From NCBI GenBank assembly GCA_045638125.1, contig JAZUAS010000057.1, positions 1 through 14,978 on the forward strand: a DNA stretch of 14,978 nt, in the 5' to 3' direction. The stretch is from SVTX01 sp045638125. GTDB taxonomy: Bacteria > Bacillota > Clostridia > Oscillospirales > CAG-272. This document shows, one piece after another, positions 1-5,761 of the stretch. How positions within the stretch are numbered: the first letter of the stretch is position 1; every line of letters starts with the position of its first letter. The position numbers and the translations under genes were made by a program. Below the pieces are notes generated by a model. That model was given only the letters and a program-made list of their open reading frames with translations, was not told the origin of the DNA and ran no database searches.

Positions 1-4
1 GTCG

Positions 5-37
5 AAGCGAATAAAAATGCGGCATGTTCGCTTTTTT
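5..37 (+). terminator. Possible intrinsic terminator of an upstream gene
   Basis: AAGCGAA (5-11) can pair with TTCGCTT (27-33), and a T run follows to 37. An alternative pairing of CGAATAAAAA (8-17) with TTTTTATTCG (33-42) is also perfect. The upstream gene lies outside the window, so the role is inferred from shape alone. Confidence 0.4.
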
Positions 38-72
38 ATTCGTAAGACCCGCCCCTATCTCCCGTGCGGCGT

Positions 73-168
73 TTCTTTTGTAACTTTTCTTTCGCTGTTG
101 AAAGAAAAGTTAGTAAAATCGTTCTTTTGATTACTTTTCTTCCGCCGTGGGAAGAAAAGTTAGTATTA
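73..168. repeat. Two tandem palindromic hairpin repeats
   Basis: Two similar units of about 46 bases lie head to tail, 49 bases apart. Each starts TTCTTTTG and ends GAAAAGTTAGTA. Unit 1 folds into a 13-bp perfect stem (81-93 with 100-112) around the loop GCTGTT. Unit 2 folds into an 11-bp perfect stem (133-143 with 150-160) around GCCGTG. The stems differ at one base pair (TTTC/GAAA versus TTCC/GGAA), changed on both sides so pairing is kept. There is no long T tract after the stems, so these are not obvious terminators. They look like a small dispersed palindromic (REP-like) repeat; the family is not identified. Confidence 0.7.
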
Positions 169-193
169 ATCCCACAGATAAATCAAAATTGGA

Positions 194-230
194 AACCAAA
201 ACGAGACGGTAAATCCGTCTCGTTTTGGTT
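194..230 (-). terminator. Strong terminator hairpin after the Crp/Fnr gene
   Basis: AACCAAAACGAGACGG (194-209) pairs perfectly with 215-230, a 16-bp stem with a 5-base loop. Read on the minus strand it starts 16 bases after the stop codon of the regulator and ends in GTTTTGGTTTCC. The T tract is broken, but stem strength and position support termination. Confidence 0.75.
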
Positions 231-245
231 ATGATTTAATTCGTA

Positions 246-923
246 TTACATTGTCAAAGCGCGGAGTCGCTTTTTGTCGAGAATTTTTATTCCTTCGCTT
301 CTCGATGCCAAAACAAGCCCCTCGGCAACGAAATATTTCATCATTCTTGATACTACCTCGCGAGCCGAGCCCATATATTTGGCGATCTGCTCGTGGGTCA
401 GCTTAACGGTGTCATCCCCCGTTTTAGCAACCTCGTCAAGCAGGAAGATGGCAAGTCGCTTATCCATGCTCATAAAGAGTATCTGCTGCATTACCCACAT
501 AATGTCCGAAAAGCTGGCGAGAGCCGCTTCAAGCGCAAACGTCTTGACCTCGGGCATTCTTCTTGCCAGATCCTCAAAGGCACAACCGCCTACGACTACG
601 CAGTCGCTCTGCTCCTCGGAATCCACAAAGATGTCCACGGTTACGGTGTGCAGAACGCAGGATGCGGAAAGAATACACATCTCGCCGGGGAAAAGACGGG
701 CGAGAGTGACCTCCTTGCCGTCCTCGGAGAGCATATACATGCGGAGCGTTCCCGTTCTTACTATGATTATTCCCGTGCAGTTGTTGCCGTCATGAATATT
801 CATGCCCTTTTTAAAGCAGACCTGCTGCGAAGAGCGGCAAAAGGTTTCTTTGTCGTGGTCGCTGATTTTATCCCAAAAGGGAAACGCGCCCGAAAACAAT
901 CCGTGAAGCTCTTGTCTATCCAT
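246..923 (-). CDS. Crp/Fnr-family transcriptional regulator
   Basis: A 225-residue regulator of the usual Crp/Fnr length. Residues about 15-120 fit the cyclic-nucleotide-binding beta-roll (VRTGTLRMYMLSEDGKEV, then LFPGEM). A long dimerisation helix covers about 125-165, and a winged helix-turn-helix about 172-222 (LTHEQIAKYMGSAREVVSRM). The recognition helix has R188, E189, S192 and R193: the first, second and last match the CRP residues that read GTGA, and E-x-x-S-R matches FNR. Seven cysteines (29, 36, 49, 83, 89, 108, 114) are present but not in the E. coli FNR cluster spacing, so iron-sulfur or thiol sensing is only possible. The start follows AGGAG with good spacing. It is divergent from trxB, and shared GTGA-N5-TCAC sites precede trxB and rubredoxin, so it probably controls them. 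The ligand is unknown. Confidence 0.9.
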   Translation of the reverse strand: MDRQELHGLFSGAFPFWDKISDHDKETFCRSSQQVCFKKGMNIHDGNNCTGIIIVRTGTLRMYMLSEDGKEVTLARLFPGEMCILSASCVLHTVTVDIFVDSEEQSDCVVVGGCAFEDLARRMPEVKTFALEAALASFSDIMWVMQQILFMSMDKRLAIFLLDEVAKTGDDTVKLTHEQIAKYMGSAREVVSRMMKYFVAEGLVLASRSEGIKILDKKRLRALTM

Positions 924-953
924 TTTGATCTCCTGAAGTTTGATTATAAATAT

Positions 954-982
954 ATTATACCAATTTGGTTGGAGATTGTCAA
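954..982 (-). promoter_or_regulatory. Promoter of the Crp/Fnr regulator gene
   Basis: On the minus strand TTGACA (982-977) is followed after exactly 17 bases by TATAAT (959-954), a consensus sigma-A promoter. Transcription should start near 947, about 24 bases before the start codon. The candidate operator centred at 1020 lies about 73 bases upstream of that start. Confidence 0.85.
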
Positions 983-1000
983 GAATGCAATTTGCCCTTT

Positions 1001-1031
1001 TTCCGTGAGCAATGTGATAAAGTCACGGAAA
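1001..1031. promoter_or_regulatory. Candidate Crp/Fnr-type operator at the trxB promoter
   Basis: The core is GTGATAAAGTCAC (1014-1026), a GTGA-N5-TCAC inverted repeat centred at 1020. A wider perfect inverted repeat, TTCCGTGA (1001-1008) with TCACGGAA (1023-1030), shares the right arm. The 21 bases at 1011-1031 match 18 of 21 at 2004-2024 in front of rubredoxin. The centre is 29 bases before the trxB -10 box, about -41 from the expected start, which is where class II Crp/Fnr activators bind. Known CRP sites have a 6-base spacer, so the N5 spacing is unusual. Binding by the neighbouring regulator is inferred. Confidence 0.65.
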
Positions 1032-1054
1032 CCGAGCCGCGATTTGGTTATAAT
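1026..1054 (+). promoter_or_regulatory. Promoter of trxB
   Basis: A perfect TATAAT (1049-1054) lies 17 bases after a poor -35 sequence, CGGAAA (1026-1031), which overlaps the candidate operator. A good -10 with a weak -35 under an operator is the pattern of an activator-dependent promoter. The expected start is near 1061. Confidence 0.7.
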
Positions 1055-1086
1055 ATAAGTGTAAAAGAAAAAAAGAGGTAATTTTT

Positions 1087-2004
1087 ATGAAAATACACGA
1101 TATGATAATAATTGGCGGCGGTCCTGCGGGATACACTGCGGCGCTCTACGGTGCGCGGGCAGGGCTTGACACGCTGATAATTGAAAGAATGTCGGCAGGC
1201 GGCCAGATGGCGGTAACCGACACAATAGATAACTACCCCGGCTTTGACGAGGGAATCGATGGCTTCACTCTCGGCATGAAGATGCAGGCAGGAGCCGAGC
1301 GATTTGGCGCAGTTACCGAATACGCAGAGGTGACAGAGGTGGCGCTTCGTGAAAATCCCAAGCGCATAGTTACTACCTCGGGCGAATTTTTGAGCAAGAC
1401 CGTAGTTATCGCAACGGGTGCTAACCCTAAAGAGCTGGGGCTTGATGGCGAGAGCGAGCTTGTAGGTCGCGGACTTCACTACTGCGCTCACTGCGACGGC
1501 AGATTTTATAAAAACAAGGTTGTGGCAGTAGTTGGCGGCGGAAACAGTGCCGCAGAGGATGCGCTCTACCTTTCGCATTTGGCTAAAAAGGTTTACGTTA
1601 TTCACCGCAGAGACAGCTTGAGGGCTACCAAGATATATCACGAGCCTCTCATGAAAGCCGAAAACGTAGAGTTTTTGTGGGATAGCGCGGTCACGGATTT
1701 TGTGGTTGACGGCAGGATCAAGGGCGTTGTCGTAGAGAATATCAAGGCCGGCGGCAAGCAGGAAATAGAAATCGACGGTCTTTTCGTCAGTATCGGACGC
1801 CGCCCCGCAACCGCTCTTTTCTCGGAGCTTGAAAAGGACGCGAGCGGATACATTGTTGCCGATGAAAGCACAAAGACCGGCGTTGACGGCGTGTATGCCG
1901 TAGGTGACGTGAGAACCAAGGTGCTTCGTCAGGTGGTTACCGCAGTTGGCGACGGCGCGGTAGCGGCATATTTTGCAGAAGAATTTTTGAGCTTGAACGA
2001 ATAA
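1087..2004 (+). CDS. trxB: Thioredoxin reductase (NADPH, FAD)
   Basis: Low-molecular-weight thioredoxin reductase of 305 residues, the normal length. It passes electrons from NADPH through FAD and a redox disulfide to thioredoxin in the cytoplasm. Visible signatures in order: the FAD-binding GGGPAG (10-15), ERMSAGGQM (33-41), IATGANP (108-114), the redox-active CAHC (C133, C136; more often CATC), the NADP-binding VGGGNSAAEDAL (149-160) with HRRDSLRA (173-180), and the second FAD contact VGDVR (272-276). The start follows AGAGG at 1074-1078 with a somewhat long 8-base gap. It stands beside a rubredoxin gene with a related promoter and opposite a Crp/Fnr regulator, suggesting a joint role in redox or oxygen defence. 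No thioredoxin gene is in the window. Confidence 0.97.
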   Translation: MKIHDMIIIGGGPAGYTAALYGARAGLDTLIIERMSAGGQMAVTDTIDNYPGFDEGIDGFTLGMKMQAGAERFGAVTEYAEVTEVALRENPKRIVTTSGEFLSKTVVIATGANPKELGLDGESELVGRGLHYCAHCDGRFYKNKVVAVVGGGNSAAEDALYLSHLAKKVYVIHRRDSLRATKIYHEPLMKAENVEFLWDSAVTDFVVDGRIKGVVVENIKAGGKQEIEIDGLFVSIGRRPATALFSELEKDASGYIVADESTKTGVDGVYAVGDVRTKVLRQVVTAVGDGAVAAYFAEEFLSLNE

Positions 2005-2047
2005 ATGTGATTTAGTCACTGAAAGGTATTTGAAAAAGTGGTAAAAT
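2004..2047 (+). promoter_or_regulatory. Rubredoxin promoter with the shared operator
   Basis: GTGATTTAGTCAC (2007-2019) is a GTGA-N5-TCAC inverted repeat centred at 2013, inside a 21-base block almost identical to that at trxB. The -10 sequence TAAAAT (2042-2047) starts 29 bases after the centre, exactly as at trxB, and the -35 position holds CTGAAA (2019-2024). The expected start is near 2054. No clear terminator separates trxB from this promoter, so rubredoxin could also be read from upstream. Confidence 0.6.
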
Positions 2048-2111
2048 AATATCACAAGGAGCATAAAGCTTCAGAAAAATAAAATTTGAAATAAAAAAGG
2101 AGAATAATATT

Positions 2112-2270
2112 ATGAAAAAGTACGTATGTGACGTTTGCGGTTGGGAATATGATGAGGAAAAGGGTGCGCCCGAGCACGGCATCGCTCCCGGAACCAAATT
2201 CGAGGATATCCCCGAGGACTTCGAGTGTCCCCTTTGCGGAGTCGGTAAGGATAGCTTTTCGGAGGAGTAA
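2112..2270 (+). CDS. Rubredoxin
   Basis: A 52-residue rubredoxin, the typical size. Four cysteines bind one iron: C6 and C9 in CDVCGW, and C39 and C42 in CPLCGVGKD. The aromatic and acidic core (YDEEKG, APGTKFEDIPEDF) is canonical. Rubredoxins carry single electrons in the cytoplasm of anaerobes, often to rubrerythrin, superoxide reductase or flavodiiron proteins that remove oxygen and peroxide. The start ATG lies 9 bases after AAGGAG (2097-2102). It follows trxB by 107 bases and has its own candidate promoter with the same operator. Its electron donor and acceptor are not in the window. Confidence 0.96.
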   Translation: MKKYVCDVCGWEYDEEKGAPEHGIAPGTKFEDIPEDFECPLCGVGKDSFSEE

Positions 2271-2306
2271 AAAAAGAGAAGAGATAATAGATAAAAGATA
2301 ATAGAG

Positions 2307-2332
2307 AAGCCGCCTGCACGCAGGCGGCTTTT
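2307..2332 (+). terminator. Rho-independent terminator after rubredoxin
   Basis: AAGCCGCCTG (2307-2316) pairs with CAGGCGGCTT (2321-2330) around the loop CACG and is followed by TT. It lies 36 bases after the rubredoxin stop codon and has a classic GC-rich stem. Confidence 0.85.
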
Positions 2333-2384
2333 GATATGTGGGTGAGGGTTCTCTGTAGCCCTAAATGAGGGAGTTCAACTAAAG

Positions 2385-2419
2385 ATTTCAAACAAGGGCA
2401 TCGAGCCCTTGTTTGAAAT
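2385..2419. repeat. Perfect 15-bp hairpin
   Basis: ATTTCAAACAAGGGC (2385-2399) pairs without mismatch with 2405-2419 around the loop ATCGA. No T tract follows on either strand, so a terminator role is doubtful. It sits immediately before the first tRNA-like inverted repeat. Confidence 0.7.
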
Positions 2420-2420
2420 G

Positions 2421-2475
2421 GGAATCAGAACCTTTACACAAATTCGCAAGCGAATTTGGTGTCAGGTTCGATTCC
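2421..2475. repeat. Imperfect inverted repeat ending in T-arm-like sequences
   Basis: The arms 2421-2447 and 2450-2475 are complementary apart from one inserted base and a few mismatches, leaving only a two-base AA loop. Both outer ends carry the GGTTC/GATTCC T-arm motif of tRNAs. As DNA it could form a cruciform and as RNA a long hairpin. Confidence 0.65.
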
Positions 2476-2643
2476 TCCGGATGAGGGCACAAAAAAGAAC
2501 AGGGGCACTTTTGTGATTTAACCATCCGGGAATCAGAACCCTCATGTGCGACAAGGTGTTTTTTGTACCAAAGCTGATCTATCGCACATATTTACCAAGC
2601 CGCAAGCGGCTGGTAGCGGGTTCAGATTCGGTAAGCGAGCAGC

Positions 2644-2684
2644 ATTAAAAAAGCAGAGTAGCGTTGCTACTCTGCTTTTTTAAT
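2644..2684 (-). terminator. Terminator of tRNA-Glu, possibly bidirectional
   Basis: The 19 bases at 2644-2662 pair perfectly with 2666-2684 around a 3-base loop. The core is GCAGAGTAGC, flanked by A6 and T6, so both strands end in a T run. On the minus strand the stem begins directly at the tRNA CCA end. Confidence 0.9.
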
Positions 2685-2758
2685 GGTGACCCATCCGGGA
2701 ATCGAACCCGAGTTTCCAGCGTGAGAGGCTAGCGTCTTAACCGCTTGACCAATGGGCC
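2684..2758 (-). tRNA. tRNA-Glu, anticodon CTC, CCA encoded
   Basis: The minus strand gives a complete cloverleaf of 72 bases plus encoded CCA. The acceptor GGCCCAT pairs with ATGGGTC, and the D arm runs GTC...GAC. The anticodon stem CTAGC/GCTGG encloses the loop CTCTCAC, giving anticodon CTC (Glu, codon GAG). The T arm is TCGGG-TTCGATT-CCCGG. This is an additional Glu isoacceptor to the usual TTC type; GAG is used often in the neighbouring genes. It has a consensus promoter and its own terminator, so it is a single-gene transcript. Confidence 0.96.
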
Positions 2759-2777
2759 GTATCTTGACGACTTGACT

Positions 2778-2806
2778 ATTATACCACGGTTCGACACGTT
2801 TGTCAA
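2778..2806 (-). promoter_or_regulatory. Promoter of tRNA-Glu
   Basis: On the minus strand TTGACA (2806-2801), a 17-base spacer and TATAAT (2783-2778) form a perfect consensus promoter. The predicted start near 2771 is about 13 bases before the mature tRNA 5' end. Confidence 0.92.
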
Positions 2807-2812
2807 TAGTTT

Positions 2813-2843
2813 TTTTGAAAAAAATCAAAAAAATTTTTCAAAA
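2813..2843 (-). terminator. AT-rich hairpin after the phosphopantetheinyl transferase gene
   Basis: TTTTGAAAAA (2813-2822) pairs perfectly with TTTTTCAAAA (2834-2843), followed on the minus strand by more T-rich sequence. The stem has a single GC pair, so termination would be weak. If it leaks, transcripts from hprK would run into the tRNA promoter region. Confidence 0.35.
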
Positions 2844-2862
2844 TAGTATATGGCATTGTCGC

Positions 2863-3504
2863 TCACTGCTGGATATAATAGCAAATCGTCGAAAAACTCC
2901 TTTTGGTACAAAGGGTTACGGGAATATCCCCGTGTGAGAATTTATGGAGTGTTATTTCCGCTAAATCGGGATTTTCGTGGATTTTTTTCTCTTTTTCAAG
3001 AAGATTGGTAAGACTGTCTCCGAAAAATTTGGCTTTTGCTTCCTTTTCACTCCAGATTCGGGCAAAATTTTCGGGGGAGGATGAAACGGCGGAGAAGTCG
3101 TCATCGCCAAAATATCTTTGAGCCAATTTTGTCGCTCTCTCCTCGCCGATTTCCGACGCCTCTATATCAACTCCCAGCTCTTCGCCGAGGGAAACGGCGC
3201 AAGCGACGTATCCGTGGGAATGGCTGATATTAAATTTCACGTCCGAGTCCTTAAAATAGGGCTTGCCCATAGCGTTTCTCTCAAACACGAGGCTTGACGT
3301 ATCCACGCGGCAGGGAAGCGAGAGTATCTGCTCATAAAGCAGGGCAAGGGCAAAGAGACTTTCAGCGGCAGGAACGTCTGCTCGATTTTCGATCTTTTCA
3401 ATATATTTCCGATTTTTTTCGTTTGAAAACATCAGCCCGACGGCGGATGCAAGGGTGTGCTTTTCTAGTCCGTCGGGCATTTTTGCACTTGTGAGCAGTA
3501 TCAT
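2863..3504 (-). CDS. 4'-phosphopantetheinyl transferase, Sfp/HetI type
   Basis: A 213-residue enzyme that moves the phosphopantetheine arm of coenzyme A onto a carrier-protein serine (fatty acid, polyketide or nonribosomal peptide synthesis). Visible family motifs: GKPYF (80-84), FNISHS (91-96), the magnesium motif GVDIE (111-115, D113) and WSEKEAKAK (151-159, E155 and K159). The C-terminal part is short and variable. Its ATG overlaps the hprK stop codon as ATGA, so the two are translationally coupled. No synthase or carrier protein is in the window; it may be the cell's only holo-ACP synthase or an extra one. The Sfp-like fold is certain, the substrate is not. Confidence 0.93.
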   Translation of the reverse strand: MILLTSAKMPDGLEKHTLASAVGLMFSNEKNRKYIEKIENRADVPAAESLFALALLYEQILSLPCRVDTSSLVFERNAMGKPYFKDSDVKFNISHSHGYVACAVSLGEELGVDIEASEIGEERATKLAQRYFGDDDFSAVSSSPENFARIWSEKEAKAKFFGDSLTNLLEKEKKIHENPDLAEITLHKFSHGDIPVTLCTKRSFSTICYYIQQ

Positions 3505-4436
3505 CCGAATGCACCAAGCTGCTCAATAAGACGCTTATTAAATTCCTCTGCGGTGTTGTAGCCCATCTTCTTTTGACGGTTATTCATCGCCGCAATCTCA
3601 AGAATGATCGCGAGGTTACGTCCGGGCTTTACGGGAATAGTGATAGCGGGAATCTGATTGCCCAGAATGTCTATCTTTTCCTCGTCAAGACCGAGTCTGT
3701 CATACATTTTTCCCTCGATCCAGTTTTCAAGGTTGATAACAAGGTCGATCTTCTCGGTCTCCTTGACCGCACCCATACCGAATATACGGCGCACGTCGAT
3801 AAGACCTATTCCGCGAAGCTCAACGTAATGGCGAATGATCTCGGGAGCAGAGCCAACAAGGGTCTTTGCCGAAACCTTTTTGATCTCCACCGCGTCGTCG
3901 GCGATAAGACGGTGACCTCTCTTTACAAGCTCGATAGCGGTCTCACTCTTACCAACTCCACTGTCGCCGAGGAGCAAAAGACCTTCACCGTAAACCTCAA
4001 CGAGAACACCGTGACGGGTGATTCTGGGAGCTAAATGGGTGTTTAGCGAGGCGATCATCGACGCCATAAAGGAGCTGGTTAGTTCCTTTGAGCGTAGAAC
4101 GGGGACTCCCTTTTTTGTCGCCGCCTCGATAAGCTCGTCGAAAACGGGAAGATCGGAGGTGAAAACGACGGCTATGGGCTGTGCGTTTATATAGTCGGTT
4201 ATTCTTTTCTTTCTCTCCTCGTCGTCAAGACGGAGAAGATATCTGTGCTCGGCGTTACCGATAATGCTTATGCGAGCTTTTTCAAATATCTCGTAGAAAC
4301 CGGTAAGAGCCAGACCGGGGCGGTTGACCTCACGGCTCTCGACTTGTATCTTTTCGTAATTTTCGGGTACCGTGATACGCTCAAGGTTAAATTCCTGTTC
4401 GAGTTTAAATAGCGGAATGGAGTATTCTGTGCTCAT
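3501..4436 (-). CDS. hprK: HPr kinase/phosphorylase
   Basis: Bifunctional HprK/P phosphorylates and dephosphorylates HPr at Ser46, controlling catabolite repression and sugar uptake in Firmicutes. The 311 residues match the usual length. An N-terminal domain (1-130) precedes the kinase domain with the catalytic-region TRHGVLVEVYG (140-150, H142), Walker A GDSGVGKS (157-164), LIADDAVEI (177-185) and the family signature ELRGIGLIDVRRIFG (206-220). The chosen start (MSTEYS) follows GGAGG closely; an open frame continues upstream for 39 codons but passes through the promoter and lacks a ribosome binding site. It is the first gene of a two-gene unit with the phosphopantetheinyl transferase. HPr and CcpA are not in the window. 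Confidence 0.97.
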   Translation of the reverse strand: MSTEYSIPLFKLEQEFNLERITVPENYEKIQVESREVNRPGLALTGFYEIFEKARISIIGNAEHRYLLRLDDEERKKRITDYINAQPIAVVFTSDLPVFDELIEAATKKGVPVLRSKELTSSFMASMIASLNTHLAPRITRHGVLVEVYGEGLLLLGDSGVGKSETAIELVKRGHRLIADDAVEIKKVSAKTLVGSAPEIIRHYVELRGIGLIDVRRIFGMGAVKETEKIDLVINLENWIEGKMYDRLGLDEEKIDILGNQIPAITIPVKPGRNLAIILEIAAMNNRQKKMGYNTAEEFNKRLIEQLGAFG

Positions 4437-4476
4437 AATATTACCTCCGTAGCATCTTTGGCATTTATTTGTCTTT

Positions 4477-4505
4477 AGTATAACATAAAATTTGGTTTTT
4501 GCAAA
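4477..4505 (-). promoter_or_regulatory. Promoter of hprK
   Basis: On the minus strand TTTGCA (4505-4500) and TATACT (4482-4477) are separated by 17 bases. The -10 is good and the -35 fair. The expected start near 4470 gives a leader of about 34 bases ending in GGAGG. Confidence 0.65.
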
Positions 4506-4567
4506 GACTTTTTTGAAAATATCATCGAAAAAAAGATCAAATTCATAGAACATTCACAATGATGTTG

Positions 4568-4573
4568 TATAAT
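4568..4573 (+). promoter_or_regulatory. Possible -10 box for the foldase gene
   Basis: A perfect TATAAT lies 57 bases before the chosen start codon at 4631. No convincing -35 is found at 16-18 bases, so the promoter may need help or may lie elsewhere. It argues against starting translation at 4559. Confidence 0.45.
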
Positions 4574-4630
4574 AAGATGTTATATTGGGGTTTTGTGCCG
4601 TTTTGTGAATTAATTAAATGGAGAATGTTT

Positions 4631-5761
4631 ATGGCGATTAATAATAAAAATAAGCTTCCTGCCGCCCTTGACGCGGGAGAGAAGAAAAAATGGTGGACGA
4701 AAAAGAAGATAATTGCAGCATCGGTTATCGGTGTGGCGCTGATTGCCGCCGCGGTAGTGGTGGGAGTTGTTCTGGCTACGTCCGTGCGTCCTATCGCGAG
4801 CACAGAGGAGGAAGCGAGAGTTGTCGGAACCGTCGGCAATTTTGAGGTCAGATACGAGGAGCTTCGCTACATCACCCTTATGCACAGAGCAGATCTCGAT
4901 GCGGATTTGGGCGAATATTCCAAGCTTGGTGAAGAGGAAAAATCGGAATATGAGGCTCTTCTTGAAGAGCGTGTTATGGAGGACGTCAAAAAGAACTACG
5001 TCATCCTGTCGCTTTGCGAGAAATACGGGATCAAAACCGATTCCTCGGATGTCAAAACTTACGTTAACGACGAGATGAAGACCTACGTTAAGGATAATTT
5101 TGACGGCAGTATGTCCAAGTACAAGGAGTGGCTCGGTGCAAACAATCTTACCGACAGCTTTATCAGATTTAATTTCAAGATAAACTTCCTTGAGAGCGAG
5201 CTTTTGAAGCACTTTATTGCCAACAAGATAGATATCGAGTATGACGAGCAGAGCTTGAAGGAATTTATCGAGCACGTTATGAGCGACGAGGCTTGGGCTC
5301 GAACGATTCACGCATACTATCCTAAGAAATCCGACGTAATAGATACGTCAAATAGCAAGACCCGTGCAGAAAAGGCTCGAAACACGGTGATCGCGGTAGC
5401 AAAGGATGACGAAAGATTCGACGCCATGCGACGTGAGATAGGCAAGGCGCCCTTTGTGGCGGGGTATTCCACTACCGGCAACGGACTTTACTTCACATAC
5501 GGTCAGCTGGGAGAGGACTACGAGAGCGCGGCATTCTCGCTTGAGCTTTACGGAGTCAGTGACGTAATTGAAACCGAGGACGGATATTACGTTATTATGA
5601 GACTTCCTCCGGAGGAGTCCGACGTAAAGGCGCAGGTCGAGACCCTCTTGGTGCAGTATCAGTACGCATCGCTTAAAAAGCATATGGACAGCGAGAGAGA
5701 AAAGCTCTCGTTTGTCGGAAACGACTATTTTAACGGCATTTCCTTGATGGAAATAAAATAA
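4631..5761 (+). CDS. Membrane-anchored SurA/parvulin-like peptidyl-prolyl isomerase
   Basis: A 376-residue protein with a basic N-terminus (KKKWWTKKK, 18-26), one transmembrane segment (about 27-50), and an extracellular part. Residues about 65-200 are helical and charged like the SurA N-terminal chaperone region. Residues about 222-325 resemble a PpiC rotamase: ARTIHAYYP at its start and FTYGQLGEDYESAAF, VSDVIETEDGYYVI at its end, the most recognisable part. Such proteins (PrsA in Bacillus) help exported proteins fold outside the membrane, but this one lacks a lipobox and is anchored by a helix. The start MAINNK is preceded by GGAGA 6 bases upstream; an earlier ATG at 4559 overlaps the TATAAT. 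Catalysis is unproven because the rotamase active-site residues are only partly evident. The next gene follows by 62 bases. Confidence 0.78.
   Translation: MAINNKNKLPAALDAGEKKKWWTKKKIIAASVIGVALIAAAVVVGVVLATSVRPIASTEEEARVVGTVGNFEVRYEELRYITLMHRADLDADLGEYSKLGEEEKSEYEALLEERVMEDVKKNYVILSLCEKYGIKTDSSDVKTYVNDEMKTYVKDNFDGSMSKYKEWLGANNLTDSFIRFNFKINFLESELLKHFIANKIDIEYDEQSLKEFIEHVMSDEAWARTIHAYYPKKSDVIDTSNSKTRAEKARNTVIAVAKDDERFDAMRREIGKAPFVAGYSTTGNGLYFTYGQLGEDYESAAFSLELYGVSDVIETEDGYYVIMRLPPEESDVKAQVETLLVQYQYASLKKHMDSEREKLSFVGNDYFNGISLMEIK

Larger units (their letters stand above)
2342..2640. repeat. Gene-free region of tRNA-end fragments and hairpins
   Basis: No gene is seen here. The stretch holds several copies of a tRNA T-arm-like motif in alternating orientation: minus at 2420-2432, plus at 2465-2483, minus at 2523-2541 and plus at 2618-2631, followed by the T-arm of the intact tRNA-Glu on the minus strand (2697-2713). 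The 2523-2541 copy matches the tRNA-Glu T-arm and acceptor 3' side apart from one extra base in the T-loop. Inverted pairs fold together (2421-2447 with 2450-2475; 2465-2483 with 2523-2540), and further stems are at 2385-2419, 2544-2551 with 2582-2589, and 2594-2614. They may be decayed tRNA copies, integration scars or a small palindromic element. No protein is encoded. Confidence 0.6.

Noticed and set aside
73..168. CRISPR-like array
   Set aside because: There are only two units, each internally palindromic and separated by near-zero spacing; there are no distinct spacers or cas genes.
1013..1027. Standard CRP site (TGTGA-N6-TCACA)
   Set aside because: The spacing is N5 and the right end is TCACG, so it does not match the E. 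coli CRP consensus. It is kept as a separate candidate operator because of the second copy at rubredoxin.
393..1058. Plus-strand frame opposite the Crp/Fnr gene
   Set aside because: The minus-strand regulator has complete family features, ribosome site and promoter; the plus frame has none of these.
1048..2064. Long minus-strand frame opposite trxB
   Set aside because: trxB is certain from its motifs; the antisense product has no recognisable domain and would start inside the next promoter.
2110..2391. Minus-strand frame opposite rubredoxin and its terminator
   Set aside because: It covers the rubredoxin gene and a terminator hairpin, lacks a ribosome binding site, and gives a low-complexity product.
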